Source of the DNA: Kiritimatiellia bacterium
Lineage (GTDB): Bacteria > Verrucomicrobiota > Kiritimatiellia > RFP12 > DVOR01
Direction of reading: 5' to 3'
DNA length: 64,000 nucleotides
Assembly (NCBI GenBank): GCA_017531445.1
Contig: JAFXKZ010000001.1
Location: 132,534 to 196,533 of the forward strand
Position 1 is the stretch's first letter; every line of letters starts with the position of its first letter. Position numbers and translations under genes: made by a program. Shown here one piece after another: positions 18,765 to 28,162 of the stretch. Below the pieces are notes generated by a model, which saw only the letters and a list, made by a program, of their open reading frames with translations, was not told the DNA's origin and searched no databases.

Positions 18765-20186
18765 TCAAAGCGAAAATGTGCGGCAGATTGTCTCGGGCAC
18801 GGTGTCGCGGAAGGTGACAATATCGTGGAGAATCGGCGCATTGCGCAAATCGGCAAGGGCCGGTGTCTCACCTGTAAGTGCGGCGAGTCCTCCGGCGGCG
18901 GCGAACTCATCGGAGACGGTTTTGCCGGTGAGTGCGCGAAGCATGGTGACGGGGAACTTCCAAGGCGATGCCGTTGCTGCAATGACTGCCGGGCGTCCTG
19001 TAACCGGAAGCTCGCGATGCACTTTCCAGCCGATGGCCGTATGCGGATCGGCAAGATAGTGGTGTGTGCGCCAAATGTCGGCGATTGCGGTTTCCGTCTC
19101 TTCCGGTGTTGCCCAGCCGGAGGCGAACTTTGCCCGCAGATCATGCAGGGGATAGCCGCTCAAAGCAAAGGCTCCTTCGGCCTTCAGTTGCGATTCCCAT
19201 GTGCGCACTTCGATGTCGTTTCCTTTGGAAAGCAACCAAAGCAACCGCTCCACATTGGAGGAAACAAGGATGTCCATCGAGGGAGAGTTGGTAATCCGGA
19301 AGTCACGTTTGGCATCGTAATGTCCGGTGCGGATGAAGTCGCAAACCACGCGATTGGCATTGGAGGCAACGGTGAGCCGTTCGATGGGTGCGCCGAGTTG
19401 CCACGCGTAGTGTGCGGCGAGAATGTTGCCGAAGTTGCCGGTGGGGACGACGACATCAAAGGGTTGTCCCAAGCGTCGAGCGCAGTCAAGGTAGTAGCAG
19501 ATTTGCGGGAAAAGACGGCCGATGTTGATGCTGTTGGCCGAGGAGAGCAGGCAACCTGCGGCGCGGGCACGTTCGGCCAGCTGGGGATCTGCGAAGGCTG
19601 CTTTGACGGCGGCTTGCGCATCGTCAAAGTTCCCCTCAATCGCACAGGCGGTGACATTTGACCCCGGGCAGCAGACCATCTGGCGGCGTTGAATCTCCGA
19701 TGTCCCTACTTTGGGGTAGAAGACGAGGACAGACGTCCCCGGCACATCCGCAAAGCCCCGCATGGCGGCACTGCCCGTATCGCCGCTGGTTGCCGTGAGC
19801 ACGCAGACGCGATTGATACCGGCGGTTTGTGCGGCATAGCGCATCAAATGGGGAAGAAGCGTGAGCGCAACATCCTTAAAGGCATACGTGGGGCCATGGA
19901 AGAGCTCCAGGAACGAAACATTGTCAAAGGTTTTCAGCGGGACGATTTCCGGAGCTCTGAAACGCGATAATGCTTGCGCCACTGCCTCTTTCCGCACGGT
20001 TTCGGGAATGTCGTCAAAGAAGCGTTCAAGGAGGGCTTCCATGGTGGATTTGAAGTCTGCTCCCGGTGGTAATGGCGCAAGCGGCACGTCCGGAACGTAA
20101 AGTCCGCCATCGGGTGCGATGCCATTGAGGAGAGCCTGTGCGCCGGTAACCTTGGGCGCGAGACCGCGAGTAGAGATGTAATCCAT
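18765..20186 (-). CDS. thrC: threonine synthase
   Basis: A 473-residue PLP enzyme converting O-phosphohomoserine to threonine, the last step of threonine synthesis. Landmarks are YISTRGLAPKVTGAQALLNGIAPDGGLYVP at the N-terminus, FHGPTYAFKDVAL with the PLP lysine, and TATSGDTGSAAM (phosphate-binding loop). The size is typical for the family. ATG 20186 has AAGGAA seven bases upstream; the longer reading frame enters the antiporter gene and is rejected. A TGC-TATACT extended -10 lies 31 bases upstream, so the gene has its own promoter. Confidence 0.93.
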   Translation of the reverse strand: MDYISTRGLAPKVTGAQALLNGIAPDGGLYVPDVPLAPLPPGADFKSTMEALLERFFDDIPETVRKEAVAQALSRFRAPEIVPLKTFDNVSFLELFHGPTYAFKDVALTLLPHLMRYAAQTAGINRVCVLTATSGDTGSAAMRGFADVPGTSVLVFYPKVGTSEIQRRQMVCCPGSNVTACAIEGNFDDAQAAVKAAFADPQLAERARAAGCLLSSANSINIGRLFPQICYYLDCARRLGQPFDVVVPTGNFGNILAAHYAWQLGAPIERLTVASNANRVVCDFIRTGHYDAKRDFRITNSPSMDILVSSNVERLLWLLSKGNDIEVRTWESQLKAEGAFALSGYPLHDLRAKFASGWATPEETETAIADIWRTHHYLADPHTAIGWKVHRELPVTGRPAVIAATASPWKFPVTMLRALTGKTVSDEFAAAGGLAALTGETPALADLRNAPILHDIVTFRDTVPETICRTFSL

Positions 20187-20216
20187 AGTTGTTTCCTTGC
20201 GTAAAAAGCGGTTTTC

Positions 20217-20225
20217 AGTATAGCA
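20217..20225 (-). promoter_or_regulatory. extended -10 of thrC
   Basis: On the minus strand it reads TGCTATACT, 31 bases before the start codon. No good -35 is visible. Confidence 0.5.
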
Positions 20226-20277
20226 AATCGTTTGTTGCAGACGCGTAAAATGATAACGGGTGATCGGGTTTTCCGTC

Positions 20278-22368
20278 TTATGTTTCCGGGTTTGGACGGG
20301 TGAGCAGGTCGATTGCACGGGTGATTTCACTGTCGGAGCCAACAACGACCAATGAGGCACCTGCCGGAAGGCGGGTATCTCTTCCCGGTGAGACGATGGG
20401 TGTCGCTGCACCGGGAATGGAGACGGAGATGACTGCTGCGCCGGTTTCACCACGGAGGTTGAGCTCGCCAAGCGTTTTGTTTTCGGCGTAAGCAAAGCGC
20501 GGCACTACGATAGTGTCGGTATGAACCGCCAATACTTCGCCGATATTGACAGGATCCTCTTTAGGGAGGGCTCCCACATCAAAGGCCCGGACAATTTCAT
20601 TGTGGGTGATGTGATAATTGCGCTTAAAGCGTTTGGAGCAGCACATGATGACGAGCGCGACACCGTAGATAACGACCGCAAGCACCCAGATGTTACTGAT
20701 GAAAGGTGAGCAGAGCAGGACGGCATAGATAATCATTCCCACCCATCCGGTGAGACGGAGCAACAGGCGGATAAAGCTGCGGATATGCCGGAATTGGTGC
20801 TCATAGGCCACCAGCACATGCTCGGAGATATAGTCGGTCATTTCGCGCCAAAGGTGCATAATTGTCCACAGCGCAGGGGAGGCTACCAGAAGTGCCGCCG
20901 CAGAGCAGAGCATCCCGCGCCATGGGATGACAAGGCGCGGCGGCTGCCAGAAGGCATCAAGTTTTTGCAGGAATTCGGCCACATTCGGGATGTTGGTAAC
21001 GAAGTAGACCCCGCCGAAAAGGATGGCGGAGATGGCCAGCGCGATGGCGATTTGAATCAGATAGGTGCGGATTTGCGCAGTGACGGTGAGCCCTTCATCA
21101 TCGCGGACGCTGGACATTTCCACGGCACTGGAGCGATAGGCGTGGACAACCGCGCGCAATCTTACTCCGGTGCGTCGCGCACAGAAAGCGTAGAGCTTTT
21201 CGGAGGAACGCAGCAGGTAGGGATTGGTCGCTGTGCAGAGCAGGGCCACTCCAACGGCAATTTGGTAAAGCGGCCGTTGGCTCATGTTTCCATTCATGGC
21301 GATGCCGGCAATGATGAAGGAGAACTCTGCCACTTGCCCCAGACTGATGCCGATTTTGAAGGCGTCTTTGGGATGTTCGTTCACCAGAATATTGGCAAAG
21401 AGCCCATTGGCGAGTTTGAGAAGAATCATTGCGAATGTGACAAAGAGGATGGTGCCGATGTTGTCAATGAGGATGCGCGGATCTATCATCAACCCGACCG
21501 AGACGAAGAAGACAGATGAGAAGAGGTCGGTGACCGGGCGCACGATGCGCTCAATGCGGCGGCGGGCCTGCGCTTCTGCTACGACAGCTCCGGCAAGGAA
21601 CGCACCGACAACCAGCGAGAGACCGAGCCCCTCTTGTGCCAGACAGGAGATGCCGAAGCAGAGCCCCAGCGCGGTCATCAGAACAATTTCATCGCCAAAA
21701 CGTTTGGAAACAAAGTTCATCAGTCGCGGAACGAGCAGGATGCCGAAGATGGTTACCCCCACGAGAAAGAGCGCGAGCACGCCGAGTTGCTTGCCGATGA
21801 CGGCAGCTGTCGTCCAGAAATCCGCTCCGGCAGCACCGCTGGAGCCGCCGCTAATGCCGTTCAAAACGGCAATCAAAAGGATGGCGAGCACATCTTCGAT
21901 AAGGGCGATGGCAAAGGTATTTGCCGCAAAACGTTGATTGAGCCATCCCAAACTTTCAAGGGTTTTGGCGGCGATGGAGGTGGAGCTGTCGCAAAGAATC
22001 AGGCCGAGCAAAAAGCATTCAAGATTGCCCCAACCCATTACTTTGCCCACGAAAAAGCCGCCGACCACCATGCAGAGGACGTCCCAAATCGCCGGGAAGA
22101 CAACGCGTCCGCCCATTTGCCGCACGCGGCGGAAGCTGAATCCCAGACCGATAGAGAACATCAGGAACATGACGCCGAAGTCGGAAAGCATCCGGATGCT
22201 TTGGCTGTCTTTAATCAATGTCGGGCCGAAGTGTGGACCGACAATCAAGCCGGCAAGAATATACCCCACCGTCAGCGGGAGGTTGAAGCGCGAGAAGAAG
22301 ATGCCGACGGCCGAGGCGACGGCGATGACGATGCTCAAGTCTGCGAAGAATGAAAAGGTTTCCGTCAT
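20278..22368 (-). CDS. CPA2-family cation:proton antiporter with TrkA-C domain
   Basis: A 696-residue KefB-like membrane transporter. Residues 1-380 hold about 12 membrane segments (GYILAGLIVGPHFGP, FGISCLAQEGLGLSLVVGAFLAG). Two to four further hydrophobic segments follow (about 430-570), and residues about 610-690 form a TrkA-C/RCK_C regulatory domain (RFAYAENKTLGELNLRGETGAAVISV). It likely exchanges K+ or Na+ for protons. ATG 22368 is chosen over GTG 22404 because the promoter -10 overlaps that GTG's upstream bases, which would put the GTG at the transcription start. Confidence 0.88.
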   Translation of the reverse strand: MTETFSFFADLSIVIAVASAVGIFFSRFNLPLTVGYILAGLIVGPHFGPTLIKDSQSIRMLSDFGVMFLMFSIGLGFSFRRVRQMGGRVVFPAIWDVLCMVVGGFFVGKVMGWGNLECFLLGLILCDSSTSIAAKTLESLGWLNQRFAANTFAIALIEDVLAILLIAVLNGISGGSSGAAGADFWTTAAVIGKQLGVLALFLVGVTIFGILLVPRLMNFVSKRFGDEIVLMTALGLCFGISCLAQEGLGLSLVVGAFLAGAVVAEAQARRRIERIVRPVTDLFSSVFFVSVGLMIDPRILIDNIGTILFVTFAMILLKLANGLFANILVNEHPKDAFKIGISLGQVAEFSFIIAGIAMNGNMSQRPLYQIAVGVALLCTATNPYLLRSSEKLYAFCARRTGVRLRAVVHAYRSSAVEMSSVRDDEGLTVTAQIRTYLIQIAIALAISAILFGGVYFVTNIPNVAEFLQKLDAFWQPPRLVIPWRGMLCSAAALLVASPALWTIMHLWREMTDYISEHVLVAYEHQFRHIRSFIRLLLRLTGWVGMIIYAVLLCSPFISNIWVLAVVIYGVALVIMCCSKRFKRNYHITHNEIVRAFDVGALPKEDPVNIGEVLAVHTDTIVVPRFAYAENKTLGELNLRGETGAAVISVSIPGAATPIVSPGRDTRLPAGASLVVVGSDSEITRAIDLLTRPNPET

Positions 22369-22408
22369 GATGAAAACTTCTTTGAGAAAAACACGCGTAT
22401 TCACTTTT

Positions 22409-22417
22409 ATTATAGCA
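22409..22417 (-). promoter_or_regulatory. extended -10 of the antiporter gene
   Basis: TGCTATAAT on the minus strand, a consensus extended -10. The transcript would begin near 22402, leaving a leader of about 30 nt before ATG 22368. No strong -35 is seen. Confidence 0.6.
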
Positions 22418-22593
22418 TAAAGGCGTATGGGATTCTTGTATAAACGCGTATAAAACCGCCTGAAAACAGTGCATTTTCTTCATTTTTTGCATGAAGTCTG
22501 CCTGCGGGTGTTGGAGGCGTGCGGGTAAGGGGTGCAAGGGGTTGTCGGGTGGGGTGGCGTCTGTGCCCGCCGGAGCGGAAACGGGGCGTTTGC

Positions 22594-22675
22594 AACATCG
22601 CCCACACCGGGGGTGCAATCCCGCCGATAGTGCGCTTCATTGTGGGCGATATGTGCGGGCAATCCCGCCGATGTT
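22594..22675. repeat. 22-bp-period palindrome array 2
   Basis: Cores start at 22594, 22617, 22639 and 22661 (steps 23, 22, 22). Examples are AACATCGCCCACACC, AATCCCGCCGATAGT, ATTGTGGGCGATATG and AATCCCGCCGATGTT, with spacers of 7-8 unrelated bases. The array sits in a divergent gap between the antiporter and the 629-residue orphan. Confidence 0.85.
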
Positions 22676-22833
22676 GAAAACGCTTTCCGGGGGGATGGAA
22701 AATCGGGATGCGGCATACGTGCGTCGAGGTGGCGCGGCGGTGAATGAAAATGACGTGTAACGTTTCGGTGCGGCTGTGCGTTGTAGGGGTTGGTACGCGT
22801 GCAGTGTGTGCGCAGAAATGAGGGGAGGCCTGT

Positions 22834-24723
22834 ATGGGATTGGATTTAAGTCGGTTGGAAAAAATGGTAAAGCAGTGTCCGGAACACCTCTTTACGATGG
22901 CATTTGAACAGGGGGAATGGCACTACCGGTCGCAGGAAAAGGGTGCAGGCTCTCAGGAAGGAACGGTGGAAAATGTTTATTTCCGCAGTCAATTGCTGCG
23001 GACAATGGTTGAAGAATTAAAACTTTCCGAAAACAGTCTTTTCCTGAAAGAACTTTGCGCCTATCTCAAAATCGGTCGTCTGCCCGGTGGCGAAGTCGTG
23101 GAAACAGCCTTGGAGGCAGAGGAGATTGCCCGCTTGTTGGAGCTGGTCAAACAGTATCGTCTGGAGCAGACGCAACTGTTGGAACAGGTGCAAAGTTCGG
23201 AATTGCTGAAACACGATGCCGCATTGGAGGGATTGATCCGCAATGCAGATTTGGCAATGTTGCGGATGATTCGCCGGGATTGTCTGCTGGCCGTTCAGGC
23301 AGAAGCGCAGCGTCCTTGCCGCACGTTTCTGGAGTCGGTGCTCGTGAAACCCGAAGAGGTGACGTGTGCTTCCAATCTGTTGGCCATGGTGGCCACCGTG
23401 CCGGGTCATGCCCGTTATACGCGTAAGGAAGTGAACGAAGTGTTGCAGCACCATCGTGAAACTTTATGCAATCGTGCCGTGGCGTTGATTCAGCGCGATG
23501 GCTTACTCGCTGTCAGAGACTACAGCAAGTGGGTGGCCTGTACCGTGGAAGCTTTGGATAGTCTTATTAAAGAGGTGCGGTTGATGCGTTCGCCCGGCAC
23601 GGCGCAAGAGCAGGAGCAGCGGCGGCTTCTGGGGGTGGTTGCGATGCGTCAAAAATGTTTTCATCCGCAGGAAATGCCACTGCTGTTGGCGGAAATCATG
23701 CGTCATCAGATTCTTATGGGGGATGCCTTTACACTGGAGTGCTACCGTAAGGGCTTCGGGGTTGAGGGGCAAATCAGTGTGCCGTATCCCTTTGGGCAGG
23801 GGATGCAGACGGTCGTTGGCACCGAAACGCAACGCCGGTGTTTTGAATCGTGTCTCAACGCGACGGTGCAGCAGTATCTGGCAGAGGGCGATCCGGAAAG
23901 TGTCTGCCGTGGACAGATCTGTGTGCAGCGCAAGGATTTGCAGCGCAGGTTCATTGTTGAAATGGGCGATGAACGGCTCACGGAGCAAAGTTCGGAAGCA
24001 GAACTTCTGGCGAAATTGTATGCGTTTTTGGACATAAATACGCATCCGGAGCAAAAACCGTTGGCAGCAGCTTGCGCCATTTTAATGCAGCAGGTCGGCG
24101 TTATTGCCACGCGTGTGCATCCTTTGGCAAACCTCCGGAGCATGACGATGTTTGACTTCAAAGAGGGGGAAAAAGAATCGCCCATGAACAGGCGGGCGGT
24201 TCATGCCGTGCGTGAAGAGAACGGGTTCCGGTTTGAAGTGGAGGAGTTGATGTATGCGCCGCAATATGCCAACAACTTTGCCGATGGGATGAATGCCGTG
24301 CAGATGGATGCCAGAAACTCACAGGATTTCATCCGCATGAAGGCGGTCTTTCACGTGATGATGGAAGATGGAAACGTGGCGATCCGGATGACGGAAGCAC
24401 CGGAGTTTTCCTATCATTTGAGCGAACTGGATCATCATGTGAATCTCAACGAAGTGGTCCAGCAGGTGATGGCGCGTCCGGACTTCATGCAGAAACTGCA
24501 TCCATATCTGAAACAAGTCGCGAAAGCAATGACGGATGCCGGAAAAGGTACGCAGTGGAGCGAAGTTTCCTTGCGCTATTTGACGGCGTCAATCACGTTT
24601 CACAAGGACAAGCTGCTGCAAAGTGTTGTCAATAAACTGAGCAGAGAAGGGCTTGGCATTCCCTCGGAAGAAGGGATTATTCAGATCTGTGCCCGGATGT
24701 TTCTTCAGGAGGTGGTGAATTGA
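22834..24723 (+). CDS. unrecognised 629-residue soluble protein
   Basis: I do not recognise this family. The protein has no signal peptide and no membrane segment, is largely alpha-helical in character (long Leu/Glu/Gln-rich stretches, for example EEIARLLELVKQYRLEQTQLLEQVQ around residue 110) and contains many His and Met residues. A clear GAGGGGAGG ribosome site precedes ATG 22834, and the reading frame is full length with normal codon use. It is flanked by a repeat array upstream and a convergent glycosyltransferase gene downstream, so context offers no clue. Confidence 0.75.
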   Translation: MGLDLSRLEKMVKQCPEHLFTMAFEQGEWHYRSQEKGAGSQEGTVENVYFRSQLLRTMVEELKLSENSLFLKELCAYLKIGRLPGGEVVETALEAEEIARLLELVKQYRLEQTQLLEQVQSSELLKHDAALEGLIRNADLAMLRMIRRDCLLAVQAEAQRPCRTFLESVLVKPEEVTCASNLLAMVATVPGHARYTRKEVNEVLQHHRETLCNRAVALIQRDGLLAVRDYSKWVACTVEALDSLIKEVRLMRSPGTAQEQEQRRLLGVVAMRQKCFHPQEMPLLLAEIMRHQILMGDAFTLECYRKGFGVEGQISVPYPFGQGMQTVVGTETQRRCFESCLNATVQQYLAEGDPESVCRGQICVQRKDLQRRFIVEMGDERLTEQSSEAELLAKLYAFLDINTHPEQKPLAAACAILMQQVGVIATRVHPLANLRSMTMFDFKEGEKESPMNRRAVHAVREENGFRFEVEELMYAPQYANNFADGMNAVQMDARNSQDFIRMKAVFHVMMEDGNVAIRMTEAPEFSYHLSELDHHVNLNEVVQQVMARPDFMQKLHPYLKQVAKAMTDAGKGTQWSEVSLRYLTASITFHKDKLLQSVVNKLSREGLGIPSEEGIIQICARMFLQEVVN

Positions 24724-24792
24724 GTTTGGGTATCGGCGGGGAAAACTGCCGCAGGGACGTTTTTTGCTGACGGCGGGAAGCACGTAAGTCTC

Positions 24793-25635
24793 TCAGGAGC
24801 CTTTCAGGAATCGTCCATGAAAATAGCCGAGTGTTTTCACGAAAAGTTGAAGTAAAATCGGCAGGCCCGGCAGTCCTTTCCGGAAAAATCCCAAGCCTTT
24901 GCGCCCGGCACCGCCATAACAACGTAACAATTCGCGATGCCGGGCATGGAATTGTCCCACCGCTTTCCCACGGGAAAAGAGCGCGCGGTAGGTGACGGAA
25001 TGATCGTGAAAACAGCGCGCTTGGGCGCAGTAGGCAATCGCGCTTCCTGCTTGAAGCGCACGGTGTGCCGCAAGCGTATCCTCGCCAAAGGCCGCTTCCG
25101 GGAAGCCGCCCTGTGCCAGAAGTGAGGGAAGATGCCATGCACAAAAGGCATCGGAGCAGAACACTGTCATCAAGCCCAAGCGCGGGATGTCGGCAGCACG
25201 TTTGAGACAACTTTCTGCGGGGTAGCACTGTTCACGCTGCCAGTTGTCCAGCGTTTTCAATGGATTGCGCGAACATTGCCGCCCGTAAGCGGCCGTGGCT
25301 CCGGTGGTGCGCAACGTGCCGATCAGGCTTTCCAGTGCGCAAGCGTCTGCAAGGACGACGTCTTGCGTCATAAGAATCAGAATCTCAAAGCCCTGTTCTG
25401 CCAGCGTCCGCGCCAGAAAATCGCGCGTAAGACCGTGGTTGAACGTGCGCCGTTCAATGCGCAGTGCCTGCCATCCATGCGCCAAAGCGTGTGCCACAGT
25501 TGCATCATCCGATTCGCTGTCGGCACAAAGAAGAAGATCAGGCTTGAGCGTTTGCGCGTCAATGGCCGAGAGACTTTCCTCCCAGTTGCAGGTGGAAGCG
25601 GCATTGAGTGTAACAATGGCAAGCGCGATTTTCAT
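24793..25635 (-). CDS. family 2 glycosyltransferase (rhamnosyltransferase-like)
   Basis: A 280-residue GT-A enzyme. It begins with IALAIVTLNAA and has the nucleotide-binding CADSESDDATVAHA, the metal-site region LILMTQDVVLADACAL (a QD variant of the DxD motif) and FGEDTLAAHRALQAG (catalytic ED). It likely adds a sugar to a surface polysaccharide. It is the last gene of the minus-strand run starting at 30.6 kb, 103 bases after rsmB, so it may belong to that transcript. The acceptor is unknown. Confidence 0.82.
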   Translation of the reverse strand: MKIALAIVTLNAASTCNWEESLSAIDAQTLKPDLLLCADSESDDATVAHALAHGWQALRIERRTFNHGLTRDFLARTLAEQGFEILILMTQDVVLADACALESLIGTLRTTGATAAYGRQCSRNPLKTLDNWQREQCYPAESCLKRAADIPRLGLMTVFCSDAFCAWHLPSLLAQGGFPEAAFGEDTLAAHRALQAGSAIAYCAQARCFHDHSVTYRALFSRGKAVGQFHARHRELLRCYGGAGRKGLGFFRKGLPGLPILLQLFVKTLGYFHGRFLKGS

Positions 25636-25738
25636 TGAATCATGTCTCCTGAAACGGCATCAAGACGGGCGAAAAAGGGTGGTTTTCGACAAGGTTTCGG
25701 CAGAGGTACCTTTTCTGAAAGGGTGTAGAGGCGGGCGA

Positions 25739-26950
25739 TTAGCGTAGGCGTTTCAGAACACACGCATAGGCTCCATCATGGAGAGGCGAAGGGAATGCTT
25801 GTGCTGTCCGGCCCAGTTCAAAATCCGGATGCCTCTGAAGAAATGCCCGGATTTGCCCCTCGTTCTCTTCCGGTTCGATTGAACAGGTCGAATAGACAAG
25901 CCAGCCCCCCGGACGGAGCGCACCGGAAGCATGATCAAGAAGCGCGGCTTGCGTTTGGAGCAATGGCCGGAGTTTTTGTGGAGTCCAGCCCCATCGGGCA
26001 TCGGGTCTGCGCCCGAAAACACCGGTATTGCTGCACGGCACATCCAGCAAAATACGATCGAATGCAGTGCCGAAATCGGCAGAAGTCGCATCTTCCTGGC
26101 ACAGGGTTACCCGGTCAAGCAGACGGCAGCGCGTGAGGGTGTCGCGCAGGGTGTCCATACGTGCGGCACTGAATTCATTGGCAATCATACGGTCGTTCAC
26201 TCCCAATCGGGCGGCAAGGTGTGCGGTTTTTCCACCGGGTGCGGCACACGCATCCAGCACACGCAATCCCGGTTGCACCGACATCAGCTCCACGGCGTGG
26301 CGCGTTGAAACATCCTGAATTACGAAATGCCCTTCGTGGTAACCGGCGAGTGCGCTGACAGAGCTGTGGCGTGGCACAATGAAAGACCCTGAAGGATCTT
26401 CCGGATGTGGTGCACAATCGGGCGGAGGTGCGCCGAAAGGCAAAGGGCGTAAGCACGTTTGCGGCGGCAAAGCGAGCGCGTCTGCGATAGCGCGGGCACG
26501 GTCAATGCCATACGCCTCGCACCATCGCTGCCATAAAATCCGTGGGATGTCGCGCTGAAGATGCTCCGGTTGCGTGGCCAGGGCCGCGAGCAGGCGGGGC
26601 TTTTCCCGTTGGATCCGCCGCAGAACGGCGTTGACAAATTTCGCGGCTTCGCGCCCGATGGGTTTGGAAGCTTCTACGGTTTCGGCAATCGCTGCGTGCT
26701 CAGCCATGCCGGGCATCGCCAGAAGTTGCGCCGCGCCTGCCAGAAGTGCGGCCCACAATTCGCCGGTAGGCAGCCTCCGGACGCACTGTTTGAGCATCCA
26801 TTCCAGTGAACTTTTCTTTCGCAATGCTGCGCCAACGATTTCAAGCGCGTCCGAATGATGCGCCGAATCCCGGAGCGATTGCGCCGGGAATGTCCCTTGG
26901 ATGTGCCAGAGGGCGAGGGCAAAAATAGCGTCTCTGCGGGCGGAACTCAT
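25739..26950 (-). CDS. rsmB: 16S rRNA m5C methyltransferase, RsmB-like
   Basis: A 403-residue protein with an N-terminal NusB-like RNA-binding domain (residues 1-140) and a C-terminal SAM methyltransferase. Motif I reads VLDACAAPGGKTAHLAA, motif IV DVPCSNTGVFGRRPDARW (product-release Cys) and motif VI YSTCSIEPEENE (nucleophile Cys). It methylates cytosine in small-subunit rRNA. Its start overlaps the preceding aminotransferase stop by four bases (ATGA). Confidence 0.9.
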   Translation of the reverse strand: MSSARRDAIFALALWHIQGTFPAQSLRDSAHHSDALEIVGAALRKKSSLEWMLKQCVRRLPTGELWAALLAGAAQLLAMPGMAEHAAIAETVEASKPIGREAAKFVNAVLRRIQREKPRLLAALATQPEHLQRDIPRILWQRWCEAYGIDRARAIADALALPPQTCLRPLPFGAPPPDCAPHPEDPSGSFIVPRHSSVSALAGYHEGHFVIQDVSTRHAVELMSVQPGLRVLDACAAPGGKTAHLAARLGVNDRMIANEFSAARMDTLRDTLTRCRLLDRVTLCQEDATSADFGTAFDRILLDVPCSNTGVFGRRPDARWGWTPQKLRPLLQTQAALLDHASGALRPGGWLVYSTCSIEPEENEGQIRAFLQRHPDFELGRTAQAFPSPLHDGAYACVLKRLR

Positions 26951-28143
26951 TGGCAGGCATCCTTGAATGCGGCGGCAGAACGCTCGATGATATCGCGCTC
27001 AACCGCACAGCACAGGCGGAGATAACCGGGCATCCCAAAGCCGCGTCCCGGCACGGCGATGATGCCATGAGCCATCAGTTTGGCGCAAAACGCGACATCG
27101 TCACCTCCCGGAGCTGCCGGGAAAAAGTAAAAAGCTCCGCGTGGAAGCGCGAACGTCAGCCCGGCATCTGTGAGCACTTTGGCCATTGCCTGACGGCGTT
27201 CTTCATAAATGTTCAAATCAATCTGCTCGTCAAGCAGAGCCATTGCCAACCGTTGTCCGAGGATGGGCGCATTGACATACCCCAGTGTACGGTTGGTCAT
27301 GGTTACGGCAGCCAGCAGCGTTTCCACGCCTTCCAGTGCGGGATTTACGGCGATGTAGCCGATACGCTCTCCGGCCAGCGAGAGACTTTTGGAGAAAGAT
27401 CCCAGAACAATGGCATAAGGTGAGAGCGGAAGAATGGGTGGGACGGTCGCACCTTCAAATGCAAACAGGCGGTAGGGCTCGTCAGAAAGGATGAAAATCG
27501 GTCTTGAGCGCGTCTTGTTCAATGTATTGACCGCCTCGGTTAATCGGCCAAGTGCGTCTTCTGTGTAAATCGCTCCGGTGGGATTGTTGGGGGAGTTCAG
27601 CAGAATGACACGCGTCTTTTCAGTGACGGCGGAAAGGAGAGCTTCCGGATTCAAGGCGAACTCCGGACCTTGCATTGGCACGGGTTTGAGAATACCGCCG
27701 AAGTGTCCGCAGTAAAATCCGTATTCAACAAAGTAGGGTGCAGGAACGATGACCTCGTCTCCGCGTTCGAGGATCGCCCGGAAGAACGCGACAATTGCTC
27801 CGGCAGCACCGACGGTAATGACCAGATGCTTTCCGCTCAAGGCGCATTGCTGTTCGGTACTCAGGCGCAACGCAAGGGCTTCGCGGAAGTCTTGCAAGCC
27901 TGCATTGGGCATATAGCCCAAACCGCAAGGACGCACGGCGTCGTCGGCAAGGGCGTGAAGCACGTCGCGAGTCTTTGACGGCGGCGGGACGTCCGGATTA
28001 CCCAATGAGAAGTCGAAGACGTTTTCTGCGCCGCGTTCACGCTTGAGTTCGGCTCCGGCTTCAAACATTTTACGGATCCAAGAGGCGTTTTTCAGGGCGG
28101 CTTCAATATCGTTGGCGATGAGTTGTTTCACGATTTTCTCCAT
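26947..28143 (-). CDS. PLP-dependent class I/II aminotransferase
   Basis: A 398-residue aminotransferase. Recognisable segments are DFSLGNPDVPPP, LNSPNNPTGAIY, SDEPYRLFAFEG and GSFSKSLSLAGERIGY with the PLP lysine. The amino-acid specificity is not evident. It overlaps rsmB by four bases and follows adenine deaminase by 19 bases, so it is part of the same transcript. It is not a close copy of the aminotransferase at 13.6 kb. Confidence 0.88.
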   Translation of the reverse strand: MEKIVKQLIANDIEAALKNASWIRKMFEAGAELKRERGAENVFDFSLGNPDVPPPSKTRDVLHALADDAVRPCGLGYMPNAGLQDFREALALRLSTEQQCALSGKHLVITVGAAGAIVAFFRAILERGDEVIVPAPYFVEYGFYCGHFGGILKPVPMQGPEFALNPEALLSAVTEKTRVILLNSPNNPTGAIYTEDALGRLTEAVNTLNKTRSRPIFILSDEPYRLFAFEGATVPPILPLSPYAIVLGSFSKSLSLAGERIGYIAVNPALEGVETLLAAVTMTNRTLGYVNAPILGQRLAMALLDEQIDLNIYEERRQAMAKVLTDAGLTFALPRGAFYFFPAAPGGDDVAFCAKLMAHGIIAVPGRGFGMPGYLRLCCAVERDIIERSAAAFKDACQ

Positions 28144-28162
28144 GGAAAAGGGTGGGTATATT

